A stretch of 13,474 nt of DNA. It comes from an uncultured Tissierellia bacterium (GTDB lineage: Bacteria; Bacillota; Clostridia; Tissierellales; Peptoniphilaceae). The notes beneath the pieces were generated by a model. That model had not been told where the DNA came from and searched no databases. It was given only the letters and a program-made list of their open reading frames with translations. Both the position numbers and the translations under genes were made by a program. The DNA lies in assembly GCA_902488465.1 (NCBI GenBank), contig CABTWE010000012.1, forward strand, positions 1 to 13,474, written 5' to 3'. Positions 6,434-13,474 of the stretch are shown here, one piece after another (within the stretch, counting starts at the first letter, position 1; the number at the start of each line of letters is the position of its first letter).

Positions 6434-6463
6434 AAAAACGCCTATTCACATGAATAAGCGTTT
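6434..6463 (-). terminator. Terminator of the oligoendopeptidase gene
   Basis: Read on the reverse strand, AAACGCTTATTC pairs with GAATAGGCGTTT across a 4-base loop (one G-U pair) and ends in a T run. It lies 14 bases past the reverse-strand stop codon. Confidence 0.85.
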
Positions 6464-6477
6464 GTAAAAATTCAATA

Positions 6478-8190
6478 TTAGAATTTGCTGTCGTCAACTG
6501 AATCGAGATATTCCTTGATCGGTCCGACAACTTTTTTAATCGTTCCCGGAACAAACGGGTTTTCGAGTTTTGCAACTTCGAGAAGACCTGTGAAAGGCTT
6601 TTTGCCGCCTGTTTTACATAGTCTCAAATAATCGCTCCAAGCATTTTCGTGGTTTTCTCTGTCTTTTTCCCAGAATTGGAATGCACAAACTTGTGCGAGT
6701 GTGTAGTCGATATAGTAGAACGGACTTCCGAAAATGTGTCCTTGTCTCAGCCAGAATCCGCCGTCTTCAAGAACTTTTATGCCGTCGTAGTCTCTGTGTG
6801 GAAGATATTTCTTTTCTAGTTCGCGGAATTTCGCTCTTCTTTCCTTCGGTGAAACTTCAGGATTTTCATAGACGAAGTGTTGGAATTCGTCGATTAAAGC
6901 ACCGTATGGAAGGAAGAGAACTGCACCTTGAAGGTGTTGGAATTTGAATTTATCTTCTTCATTTTCAAAGAAAAGATTCATCCATGGCCATGTTAAAAAT
7001 TCCATACTCATTGAGTGGATTTCAGCGCTTTCCATTCCCGGCCACAAGTATTCGCTCACTTCGAAGTCACGGCTGTTGTAGACTTGGAATGCGTGTCCTG
7101 CTTCGTGTGTAAGGACTTCGACGTCTCCGGTTGTGCCGTTGAAGTTTGCAAAGATGAACGGACATCTCCATTTTGACAAATATGTGCAGTATCCACCACC
7201 CGCTTTGCCCGGTTTTGCATCGAGGTCAAAGAGGTGACGGTCGAGCATGAAGTTGAAAAATTCGTCGGTTTCAGGACTTAGTTCAGCGTACATTTTCTTT
7301 GCACGTTCAACACACCATGCTCTGTCGCCGTGCGGTTTTGCATTTCCATTTTCGAATTGGAGTCCTTCGTCGTAGAATTTTAAATTGTCGATGCCGATTC
7401 TCTTGGATTGACGTTTTCTAAGCTCAGTTGCGAGAGGAACGACGTCATTGATGATTTGCTTTCTGTAGCTTGCAACCTCGTCTTTGCCGTAGTCGACGCG
7501 GCCCATTCTCTTGTATCCGAGGTCAACATAGTTTTCGTAGCCGAGTTTCTTTGCCATTTTATCTCTTACTTTGACCATCTTGTCATAAATTTCGTCGAAC
7601 TTATCGAGGTTTTCTTCGAAAAATTCTGCAACGAGTTTTGTAGCTTTCTTTCTCGTTTCTCTATCTTTGTCTTGAGTGTGTTTGCCAAGTTGTGTCAAAT
7701 TGAGCTTTTCGCCTTCCCATTCTTTTTGGCAGGATGCGATAAGTTTTTGATATTCTATTGAAAGTTTTGATTCTTCAACCAAATCTTCCATGATTTCAGG
7801 CTTGAATGTTAATAAATCGTTTTCGTATTTTTTGATTAAATATGAGCCGAAACGTTCTTCGAGGTCAGCTTTAAATTTGCTGTCCAAAAATGCTTTTTCA
7901 TATTTTACGGTCGCTTCTTCAATCTTCGGGCCTTCTTCCGAAAAGTGGTTCATTTCGTCGTCATAGAACTTGTCAGTTGTGTCGATTGAGTTTCTTATGG
8001 AAACCAATGTGCCGTATGAATCGAGGTCGTCCAAGACTTTTGAAACGTTGAAATATGTTTCAATCGCTTCGTCTTTATTTGCAGCCTTTTCAAGCTTTTC
8101 AGTTTCCTCACCGATAATCTTTACAATTTTGTCAAAGTCAGGTCTTTCGTATTTAAACTCTTCGAATGTTAAGTTTGTTTCTTTAGTCAT
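6478..8190 (-). CDS. M3-family oligoendopeptidase (PepF-like zinc metallopeptidase)
   Basis: This is a 570-residue cytoplasmic metallopeptidase of the M3 (thimet oligopeptidase / PepF) family, which cuts short peptides and supports peptide-based nutrition. The zinc site is intact: H362-E363-A-G-H366 supplies two ligands and the catalytic glutamate, and E390 (in 'SAEIHSM') sits at the spacing expected for the third ligand. The N-terminal half is mostly helical and charged, as in the family; there is no signal peptide. Length is typical. ATG (complement of 8188-8190) has AGGAGGT six bases upstream (8197-8203 on the plus strand). It is a single-gene unit convergent with the RiPP exporter and divergent from rsmI. 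In principle it could trim RiPP leader fragments, but its convergent orientation gives no support beyond proximity; a housekeeping role is more likely. The gene symbol pepF is plausible but the M3 subfamily cannot be settled by eye. Confidence 0.93.
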   Translation of the reverse strand: MTKETNLTFEEFKYERPDFDKIVKIIGEETEKLEKAANKDEAIETYFNVSKVLDDLDSYGTLVSIRNSIDTTDKFYDDEMNHFSEEGPKIEEATVKYEKAFLDSKFKADLEERFGSYLIKKYENDLLTFKPEIMEDLVEESKLSIEYQKLIASCQKEWEGEKLNLTQLGKHTQDKDRETRKKATKLVAEFFEENLDKFDEIYDKMVKVRDKMAKKLGYENYVDLGYKRMGRVDYGKDEVASYRKQIINDVVPLATELRKRQSKRIGIDNLKFYDEGLQFENGNAKPHGDRAWCVERAKKMYAELSPETDEFFNFMLDRHLFDLDAKPGKAGGGYCTYLSKWRCPFIFANFNGTTGDVEVLTHEAGHAFQVYNSRDFEVSEYLWPGMESAEIHSMSMEFLTWPWMNLFFENEEDKFKFQHLQGAVLFLPYGALIDEFQHFVYENPEVSPKERRAKFRELEKKYLPHRDYDGIKVLEDGGFWLRQGHIFGSPFYYIDYTLAQVCAFQFWEKDRENHENAWSDYLRLCKTGGKKPFTGLLEVAKLENPFVPGTIKKVVGPIKEYLDSVDDSKF

Positions 8191-8209
8191 AAAAATACCT
8201 CCTGAAACT

Positions 8210-8218
8210 ATTATAACA
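8210..8218 (-). promoter_or_regulatory. Extended -10 promoter element of the oligoendopeptidase gene
   Basis: On the reverse strand TATAAT (8215 to 8210) is preceded by TG at 8218-8217. The only -35 candidate, TTGTAC at 8241 to 8236, has a long 20-bp spacer, so the extended -10 probably carries recognition. Confidence 0.55.
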
Positions 8219-8293
8219 TAAATCTATTTTTATTTGTACAAAAATAGTGATTTAAATTACTATAATAAATTTCGAGAAATGGATTCCGAAATG

Positions 8294-8302
8294 TGGTATA
8301 AT
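8294..8302 (+). promoter_or_regulatory. Extended -10 promoter element of the rsmI-nurA-herA operon
   Basis: TG at 8294-8295 precedes TATAAT (8297-8302); no good -35 is visible. Transcription would begin near 8309, giving a very short leader with the GGAGGG ribosome site (8310-8315) almost at its 5' end. A second TATAAT at 8261-8266 could serve a longer leader. Confidence 0.55.
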
Positions 8303-8321
8303 AAAAAGTGGAGGGATTTAA

Positions 8322-9137
8322 GTGGAAGGAATGCTTTACATAGTTCCGACTCCGGTCGGAAATCTCAAGGATATAACTTACAGGGCGATTGAAGTTTTGA
8401 AGTCGAGTGATTATATTTATTGCGAAGACACAAGGACGAGCGCAGTGTTTTTGAATTTTTACGACATAAAAACCGAAAGGCGCTCTTTTCACAAGTTCAA
8501 TGAACGCTCGAAAGTCGACGAGATAATTGATCTCGTTTATTCAGGAAAGACGATTTCCGTCATAAGTGATGCGGGAACTCCGGGCATCAGCGACCCGTGC
8601 GGCATTTTGGTTAGGGAAATCGATCAAAAGTTCGTTCGAACTCTTCCGGGTGCAACGGCATTTGTTCCGGCACTTGTGAACTCCGGACTTTCAACAGACG
8701 AATTTACATTCATAGGATTCCTTCCGCCGAAGAAAAACGAGCGCATAAAAAAACTTGAAAGCCTTGCGGACATGACTCAAACTCTCATTTTTTATGAATC
8801 GCCGCACAGAGCGGAGGAAACGCTTCTTGACATGCAAACGGTTTTTAAAACGAGAAATGCAGCTCTCGTCCGGGAGATTTCAAAAATTTATGAGGAGACT
8901 GTGCGCTTCAACTTTTCAGAAATTCCATTCGACAAGATCACGTTCAAAGGAGAGATGGTGATTTTGGTTGAAGGGGGCGAGGAAAAGGCGGTCGACATTT
9001 GGCCGAGAGTCCGCGAACTAACGGAGAACGGAATGAGTGCAAAGAGCATTTTGAAACAGATTAAAGAAGAGTACAAAAATGAAGAAATTAAACGAAATGA
9101 AGTCTATGATTTTGTTTTAAAAAATTCAAAGGAATAG
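8322..9137 (+). CDS. rsmI: 16S rRNA (cytidine-1402-2'-O)-methyltransferase
   Basis: RsmI uses S-adenosylmethionine to methylate the ribose of C1402 in the decoding centre of 16S rRNA. The 271-residue protein shows the family's signature segments in order: 'IVPTPVGNLKDIT' near the N terminus (7-19), 'CEDTRTS' (34-40), 'ISDAGTPGISDP' (81-92), 'LPGATAFVPAL' (108-118), 'FIGFLP' (130-135) and 'FYESPHR' (157-163). The position after SDP, usually Gly, is C93 followed by Gly. GTG 8322 is preferred because GGAGGG (8310-8315) ends six bases before it; the in-frame ATG at 8331 is too far from that site. It leads an operon with nurA five bases downstream. The function is confident from conserved motifs. 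Confidence 0.95.
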   Translation: MEGMLYIVPTPVGNLKDITYRAIEVLKSSDYIYCEDTRTSAVFLNFYDIKTERRSFHKFNERSKVDEIIDLVYSGKTISVISDAGTPGISDPCGILVREIDQKFVRTLPGATAFVPALVNSGLSTDEFTFIGFLPPKKNERIKKLESLADMTQTLIFYESPHRAEETLLDMQTVFKTRNAALVREISKIYEETVRFNFSEIPFDKITFKGEMVILVEGGEEKAVDIWPRVRELTENGMSAKSILKQIKEEYKNEEIKRNEVYDFVLKNSKE

Positions 9138-9142
9138 GTGTT

Positions 9143-10039
9143 ATGGAAATAGAAGAAATATTTAAATCTTTTAACGATAGGTTGCTCGATAAACACAAAA
9201 AACTGAAAGAAGAAGTGACAAAGGAAAAACTCTCGACATTGGGCGAGTTTTATATGTCGCGACACTTGACGGATGCAGAGATGAATAGTTTTCTTCCGAA
9301 AGGTATTGCAGCGGTCGATGGCTCAAACAATTCGTACGGTGGAGCGGATCCGAACATTATCCATTTTCTTCGCGCATGCTATATTCCGGATATGAAACGC
9401 GACCGTGTTGAAGAAGTGCGAATTTTAAGTCCGCTTGTTGACGTTGAGGTCTCGCCGAAGTCCGAGCTTTCAAAACTCGAACTTATAGCAGCAGTGAAGG
9501 GCCTTGAGAAATACGATTCTAAAGCACTTTTGATGGATGGAGGATTCATAAGATATATTTTGGATGCGGAAGACGAGTACAACGAGCTACTTGAACTCGT
9601 GAAAGAGAGGGACACGCTTTTTATGGGCGTGATTGAGGATATGAAGAGCCGCTCGATTTCGAATGCTTTGGATGTCGATGGTTTCGACAGGGAACTACTT
9701 TTTGGAAAACTCGCTCCGGGAGAAGCTTTTTTTCTTCATGACGAGTTCAACCTAAAAAAAGATAGCTCGATAAGCACGATTTATCTTAGACCGGGAAACG
9801 ACCCGATGGCGATTTCGATTGACTTTCCAAACTTTTTGGGCGACAAAAGGGAACTCATAACAAATCTTGTTCGGACGCTTACGCCGGACATGAGTCGCGG
9901 CATTCCGTTTATTTTGGACATTGTGGATAAATATGCGAAAGTGACCGACAAGGACATGCAATATTTTATAAAAAAATATATTTCAGAGGACGTTAAAAGG
10001 CTTTATTTGGATGAGGCAAGACAAAAGAGGTGGATGTAA
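9143..10039 (+). CDS. nurA: NurA-family nuclease, partner of the adjacent HerA ATPase
   Basis: NurA is a manganese-dependent nuclease that works inside or beside the HerA hexamer to resect DNA ends. The 298-residue protein shows the family features: a DGS motif with metal-binding D59 ('AAVDGSN'), D132 in 'LMDGGFIRY', and a conserved 'GVIEDMKSRSI' segment (162-172) with a lysine at 168. Near the C terminus 'IPFILDIVDKYAK' (254-266) occupies the place of the last NurA motif. Overall similarity is weak, as usual for NurA, but the immediate herA neighbour supports the call. ATG 9143 follows the rsmI stop by five bases, and its stop codon shares one base with the herA start, indicating translational coupling. 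Most bacteria lack this pair; here it stands with housekeeping genes. Confidence 0.85.
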   Translation: MEIEEIFKSFNDRLLDKHKKLKEEVTKEKLSTLGEFYMSRHLTDAEMNSFLPKGIAAVDGSNNSYGGADPNIIHFLRACYIPDMKRDRVEEVRILSPLVDVEVSPKSELSKLELIAAVKGLEKYDSKALLMDGGFIRYILDAEDEYNELLELVKERDTLFMGVIEDMKSRSISNALDVDGFDRELLFGKLAPGEAFFLHDEFNLKKDSSISTIYLRPGNDPMAISIDFPNFLGDKRELITNLVRTLTPDMSRGIPFILDIVDKYAKVTDKDMQYFIKKYISEDVKRLYLDEARQKRWM

Positions 10040-11847
10040 TGAAAGTTATTGGAATGACTACAAGCAGCGAGGCATATATCGTTGAGAGGGAAAATCCGAT
10101 AAGGATAAATGAATATCTGAAGATTCGCGACAAAAATCAGGGGGATTTGATTTGCGAAACGACGAAGACGCACGCATACAACAGATTTATGCCGCTGAAG
10201 CCGGACAGCGATATGGCGGATACGCACGTGCTTGAGGTTTTAAAGGACCTTGGATACGACATTGACAACGAAAAAATTTACATCGCGAAGGTGCGCCTTT
10301 TGAGTGAAGCACCTTATCCGATTGAGACCGGCTCCGAAGTTGTCGTGCCTGAGTTTGACGAAATCAAGGACATACTCATTCGAACCGACGACAAAAAAGG
10401 ACTTGTGCTCGGTGCAATCAAAAACACCGATGAGCTTTACAAATATGCCGACGAAAAGTATAAAGACCTTTTCACGATGTTTGAGGACAAAGAGGATAGG
10501 GAACAATACGAGCTTCCGGCGATTTTTGATTTATGGTCGATGAAGGACTATCCGCACATCGGTATTTTCGGCGGTTCCGGTTCGGGAAAAAGCTACGGAA
10601 TCAGGGTATTTATCGAAGAGCTTATGCGACTTAATATCCCGACAATCGTGAGCGATCCGCACAACGAAATGAGCTTTGAATCGGACGACGACAGATTTAA
10701 GGACAAGTACACAATTTTCAATGTGGGCGTTGACGCCGGAATCGAGTTTAAGGACCTTTCGAGTTTCGATTTGATTTATCTTTTGAAATCCGCCGGAGAT
10801 TTGAGCGATGCACAGTCGTCGTTTATTGAAATGGCACTCGAAAAAAATGAAAGCGCTGACAGTTTCAACACGAAAATCGAGTCGCTTATAGAGCTGTTGG
10901 AAATCGGAACGTCTGCGGACATCGAAAAATATATAGCTGAAAATCCGGGGCCTGAAGGAAACAGAATAAGCACTTTGTACAAGATATATAAACGTTTTGT
11001 ACGCTCGTCAAATCTGTCGGTCATAAAAGCCATAAGATGGCGTTTTAAAAGAATTGAATCGACCGGCATTTTTAACTTTACGAGCCGCGAGATAATAAAC
11101 GCGTTGAAGCAATCGAAGACTGTTGTCATCAGGGGTGAGATGCGAATTTTGCTCGTTTATATGAGTTATATTTTAAGGTCGCTCTATTACATGAGACGCA
11201 CCTACAAAGACGAGCACAACGGTAGTGCTGAGCATTTCTTTCCGCCGTTTGTGTCGGTTATAGACGAAGCACACAACTTTGCACCGAAGGGCGACCCGAG
11301 ACCTTCCAAGGCGATTATACGTGAAATCGCACAGGAAGGACGTAAGTACGGAGTTTTTCTTGCACTTGCGACGCAAAGACCGTCGATTCTAGACGACACG
11401 ACGACCGCACAGCTGAATTCGAAATTTATTTTCAGGACCACGAGACAGACGGACATTCAAACGATTAAGGAAGAAACGGACATCTCGCCGGACGAATCGG
11501 CAAGACTTCCTTATCTCAGAAGTGGGAATGTGTTCTTCTCGAGTGCCGTCATGGGAAGGACGATGTTCATAAGAATAAGAAAAGCCATCAGCCATCAACC
11601 GAAGAGTGAAAACCCGTTCGATGAACTGGGCATGATGAAAGAGTCGATGGACGAGGAAATCGTTGAAATTTTGGACAGATTCCTCCCGATAAAAGTGCTC
11701 GATTTAAATATCATTATGACCGAGCTCAGCAAATCCGGAAAGGGCATGGACAGCAAAGAACTCATCGCATTTTTGGACAGAAAATCCGGAGAGGGCTACT
11801 ATAAAAAAACGGAAACACCGTTTGGAGATAAATATGAAAAAGCTTAA
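10039..11847 (+). CDS. herA: HerA-type hexameric DNA translocase ATPase
   Basis: HerA is a FtsK/HerA-superfamily ATPase that pumps double-stranded DNA and drives NurA during end processing. The 602-residue protein has an N-terminal region (about 1-130) fitting the HAS-barrel that contacts NurA, then the ATPase core: Walker A GGSGSGKS (178-185), Walker B with D409-E410 in 'SVIDEAHNF', a 'GRKYG' segment around R435, and 'LATQRPSILD' (443-452), all typical of HerA. A helical insertion lies at about 250-330. I chose ATG 10039, overlapping the nurA TAA by one base (TAATG) and preceded by AGAGGTG; an in-frame GTG at 10030 would lie inside that ribosome site. The last 14 bases overlap the glycosyltransferase gene. 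There is no nuclease fusion or defence-type partner. Family assignment is confident; the in-cell role (repair versus other) is inferred. Confidence 0.92.
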   Translation: MKVIGMTTSSEAYIVERENPIRINEYLKIRDKNQGDLICETTKTHAYNRFMPLKPDSDMADTHVLEVLKDLGYDIDNEKIYIAKVRLLSEAPYPIETGSEVVVPEFDEIKDILIRTDDKKGLVLGAIKNTDELYKYADEKYKDLFTMFEDKEDREQYELPAIFDLWSMKDYPHIGIFGGSGSGKSYGIRVFIEELMRLNIPTIVSDPHNEMSFESDDDRFKDKYTIFNVGVDAGIEFKDLSSFDLIYLLKSAGDLSDAQSSFIEMALEKNESADSFNTKIESLIELLEIGTSADIEKYIAENPGPEGNRISTLYKIYKRFVRSSNLSVIKAIRWRFKRIESTGIFNFTSREIINALKQSKTVVIRGEMRILLVYMSYILRSLYYMRRTYKDEHNGSAEHFFPPFVSVIDEAHNFAPKGDPRPSKAIIREIAQEGRKYGVFLALATQRPSILDDTTTAQLNSKFIFRTTRQTDIQTIKEETDISPDESARLPYLRSGNVFFSSAVMGRTMFIRIRKAISHQPKSENPFDELGMMKESMDEEIVEILDRFLPIKVLDLNIIMTELSKSGKGMDSKELIAFLDRKSGEGYYKKTETPFGDKYEKA

Positions 11848-13273
11848 AATTTTATTTGTAACAACAGAAGCACTGCCGTTTGTAAGAACTTCAAATATGG
11901 CGGACTTCACATACAATTTAACGAGAAAACTTAAAGAGCTGAACACCGACGTAAGGCTTGTCATGCCGCTTTTTAAATCCATAAAGACAAACTACAATCC
12001 AAGCCTTAGATTTGTGAAGAGTTTTGTAGTCGATTTGGGCTACAAGGTGCATACTGCAACAATTTTGAGTCTCGATGTAGAGGGAGTTTTGTTTTATTTT
12101 GTTGACTCCGACGTGTATTTCGACAGACCGAGAATTTATGGAGAGAGGGACGATGCAGAGAGATTTATTTTCTTTAACAAAGCGGTAAACCTTATGATGA
12201 AGGAAATCGATTTTAAACCGGACATCATCGACGTGAACAACTATGCCACGAGCCTCATTCCGGCGTGCATCAAGACGAAAAGGCAAGTGGACAGTTTTTA
12301 TCACGGCATAAAGACTGTGCTTTCGATTCACAATATCAGAAATCAGGGCATTTATCCGGCTAAGGACATGGACTCGATTGCGAGTCTTCCGCTGGAGCTT
12401 ATGGAGGATCGTGAGTACAAATATTTTAAGGCGGTAAACTTTTTGAAAGCGGGAATTGATTCCGCAGATTATATCACGCTTCCGGCGCCGTCACTTAAAG
12501 AGGAAATTGTGAGCCCATACTACGGCAGCAATCTCGACAAACTTTTGACTGCAAACTCGTTTAAGGCGACAGGGATTTTAGACGGAATTGACCACAGACG
12601 ATATGACCCGGAAAAAGATCCTGCAATTTTCCAAAACTTCAGCACAGATACACTTGAGGAAAGGATGATAAACAAACAGGGCGTCATGAGTTACTACTCA
12701 CTTTCCGATTTTGAAAGACCTTTAATCTCGGTTATCGGTAGACTGATTACAAGAAAAGGTGTGGACTTTGTTTACGAAAACATCGACTATATGGTCGAGG
12801 CGGGCTTTAATATAATCATTATGGGTACTGGCGAACCGGCATACGAGGATAAACTTTTGGAAAAAGAGCAGGAGTATCCGCAAAATGTTTCGGTGAAACT
12901 ATATGTAAACGAAAAAGAAGCGATTCGCGTTATGGCGGGAAGTGATTTCTTCCTTATGCCGTCACGCACCGAAATACAGGCGCTGAACCATTTGATTGCA
13001 CAAAGATACGGAGCAATCCCGATCGTCAGAAGTACCGGCACACTAAAAGACGGCGTAAGAGAATATAACAAATTTACCAAAAAAGGCGACGGAATAATTT
13101 TTCAAAACATGAGAGAAAAGGACTTCAGAGGAGCGATTGATGAAGCAAAAAGACTTTATGAGGACGACACTGAATCTCTTGATATAATGCGAAAGAATGC
13201 GCTCATGAAGGACAGCAGTTGGGAAAAAACGGCAGAGGAATATTTGAAATTGTTTCAAGAAATTTCGGAATAA
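11834..13273 (+). CDS. Glycogen/starch synthase-like glycosyltransferase (GT5) with altered substrate motifs
   Basis: This is a 479-residue GT-B enzyme of GlgA length and order: N-terminal Rossmann domain with 'ILFVTTEALPF' (6-16), H166 in 'SIHNIRNQGIYP', the 'GILDGIDHRRYDPEKDP' linker (247-263), and a C-terminal domain with 'GRLITRKGVD' (302-311), retaining the phosphate-binding Arg303 and Lys308, and E380. Several normally near-invariant parts are changed: the ADP-glucose KTGGL motif is RTSNM (18-22), the HDWH-type segment is 'VNNYATS' (134-140), EPCGLTQ is EIQALNH (380-386), and RTGGL is STGTL (400-404). It may be a diverged GlgA, a different sugar transferase, or a non-catalytic paralogue. 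ATG 11834 with GGAG six bases upstream is preferred to TTG 11822. It is the last gene of the rsmI operon, overlapping herA; no other glycogen genes are in the window. Confidence 0.82.
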   Translation: MKKLKILFVTTEALPFVRTSNMADFTYNLTRKLKELNTDVRLVMPLFKSIKTNYNPSLRFVKSFVVDLGYKVHTATILSLDVEGVLFYFVDSDVYFDRPRIYGERDDAERFIFFNKAVNLMMKEIDFKPDIIDVNNYATSLIPACIKTKRQVDSFYHGIKTVLSIHNIRNQGIYPAKDMDSIASLPLELMEDREYKYFKAVNFLKAGIDSADYITLPAPSLKEEIVSPYYGSNLDKLLTANSFKATGILDGIDHRRYDPEKDPAIFQNFSTDTLEERMINKQGVMSYYSLSDFERPLISVIGRLITRKGVDFVYENIDYMVEAGFNIIIMGTGEPAYEDKLLEKEQEYPQNVSVKLYVNEKEAIRVMAGSDFFLMPSRTEIQALNHLIAQRYGAIPIVRSTGTLKDGVREYNKFTKKGDGIIFQNMREKDFRGAIDEAKRLYEDDTESLDIMRKNALMKDSSWEKTAEEYLKLFQEISE

Positions 13274-13277
13274 AAAG

Positions 13278-13317
13278 ATGTTGCGTATTGATTTTTAAAT
13301 TGATATGCAACATTTTT
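13278..13317 (+). terminator. Terminator of the rsmI-nurA-herA-glycosyltransferase operon
   Basis: An 11-bp stem ATGTTGCGTAT / ATATGCAACAT (one G-U pair) with a 14-base AT-rich loop is followed by TTTTTG, five bases after the stop codon. Confidence 0.8.
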
Positions 13318-13322
13318 GTTTT

Positions 13323-13474
13323 GGGGATTTATTTGCGGTCTATTTTGCGAATTGTTTTTGTATAAAATTGAAAATACAGCCGTAGCGGGATGGCACTGTG
13401 TGTCCTCCCACCTAAACACCTGCGCAATCAAAAATTGAGTTTGCGGCGCATCTCATCAAAATATCCTCGCAAAT
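13323..13474. repeat. Dispersed intergenic repeat, copy B (runs to the window edge)
   Basis: This copy has the same orientation and block order as 21-178: 5' block GGGGATTTATTTGCGG (13323-13338), core from GTAGCGGG through GGCACTGTGT (13382-13416) and 3' block ending CCTCGCAAAT (13465-13474). It begins a few bases after a strong terminator, so it is probably not part of the upstream mRNA. The end of the window coincides with the end of the conserved 3' block, so further tandem copies may follow. Confidence 0.75.

Noticed and set aside
6478..8190. Oligoendopeptidase as the leader peptidase of the RiPP cassette
   Set aside because: It is convergent, has its own promoter and terminator, is a typical cytoplasmic M3 enzyme and is common in peptide-fermenting bacteria without such cassettes.
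9143..11847. NurA-HerA as an anti-phage defence system
   Set aside because: Defence HerA systems pair with effectors such as SIR2 or DUF4297; here the partner is a plain NurA within a housekeeping operon of native composition.
11918..12331. Reverse-strand open frame of 137 codons inside the glycosyltransferase gene
   Set aside because: It is a shadow of a clearly coding frame and shows no family motifs or translation signal.
1..13474. Terminal repeats as the ends of a composite transposon or integrative element
   Set aside because: They are in direct orientation, have diverged, are tandem at one end, and the window has no transposase, integrase or target-site duplication.

Overview
The window looks like a chromosomal segment from a low-GC, anaerobic Gram-positive bacterium. 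A member of Tissierellia / Peptoniphilaceae is my best guess. The clues are AT-rich intergenic DNA, strong AGGAGG ribosome sites, hairpin-plus-T-run terminators, a secreted protein with a copper-amine-oxidase-like 'stalk' domain, and a two-cluster 4Fe-4S aldo/keto reductase typical of anaerobes. The taxonomic call is inference, because no rRNA or other marker gene is present.

Layout. Positions 1-222 hold one full and one partial copy of a roughly 155-bp dispersed DNA repeat, followed by a terminator for a gene outside the window. A further copy, in the same orientation, closes the window (13323-13474). Next come two single-gene units with their own promoters and terminators: a secreted thioredoxin-fold protein (354-1571) and an aldo/keto reductase-ferredoxin fusion (1977-3110). 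Positions 3184-6424 hold a compact three-gene unit with a near-consensus promoter and a strong terminator: a radical SAM/SPASM peptide maturase, a 52-residue cysteine-rich peptide, and an ABC exporter. The reverse-strand gene 6478-8190 is an M3-family oligoendopeptidase. A divergent forward operon then runs to the end: rsmI, nurA, herA and a glycogen-synthase-like glycosyltransferase, with genes touching or overlapping, closed by a terminator at 13278-13317.

The main find is the 3.2-kb radical SAM cassette, which reads as a RiPP (ribosomally made, post-translationally modified peptide) system. The precursor gene (4569-4727) overlaps the maturase by 11 bases. It encodes a hydrophilic leader and a C-terminal core with the cysteine pattern C-x6-CC-x4-CC. 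The maturase keeps every canonical radical SAM and SPASM cysteine. The exporter has no peptidase domain and starts at a TTG codon behind a perfect ribosome site. Maturase and precursor are visibly richer in A+T codons than the exporter and all neighbours, so the cassette may be a mosaic of acquired and resident genes. The promoter carries a palindrome and spaced half-sites that could be an operator.

Other points of interest are a bacterial NurA-HerA DNA-end-processing pair in a housekeeping operon, a GlgA-like enzyme with several substrate-binding motifs replaced, a secreted thioredoxin-fold protein with a CxxS active site and a slippage-prone Lys/Asp tail, and consistent use of extended -10 promoters.
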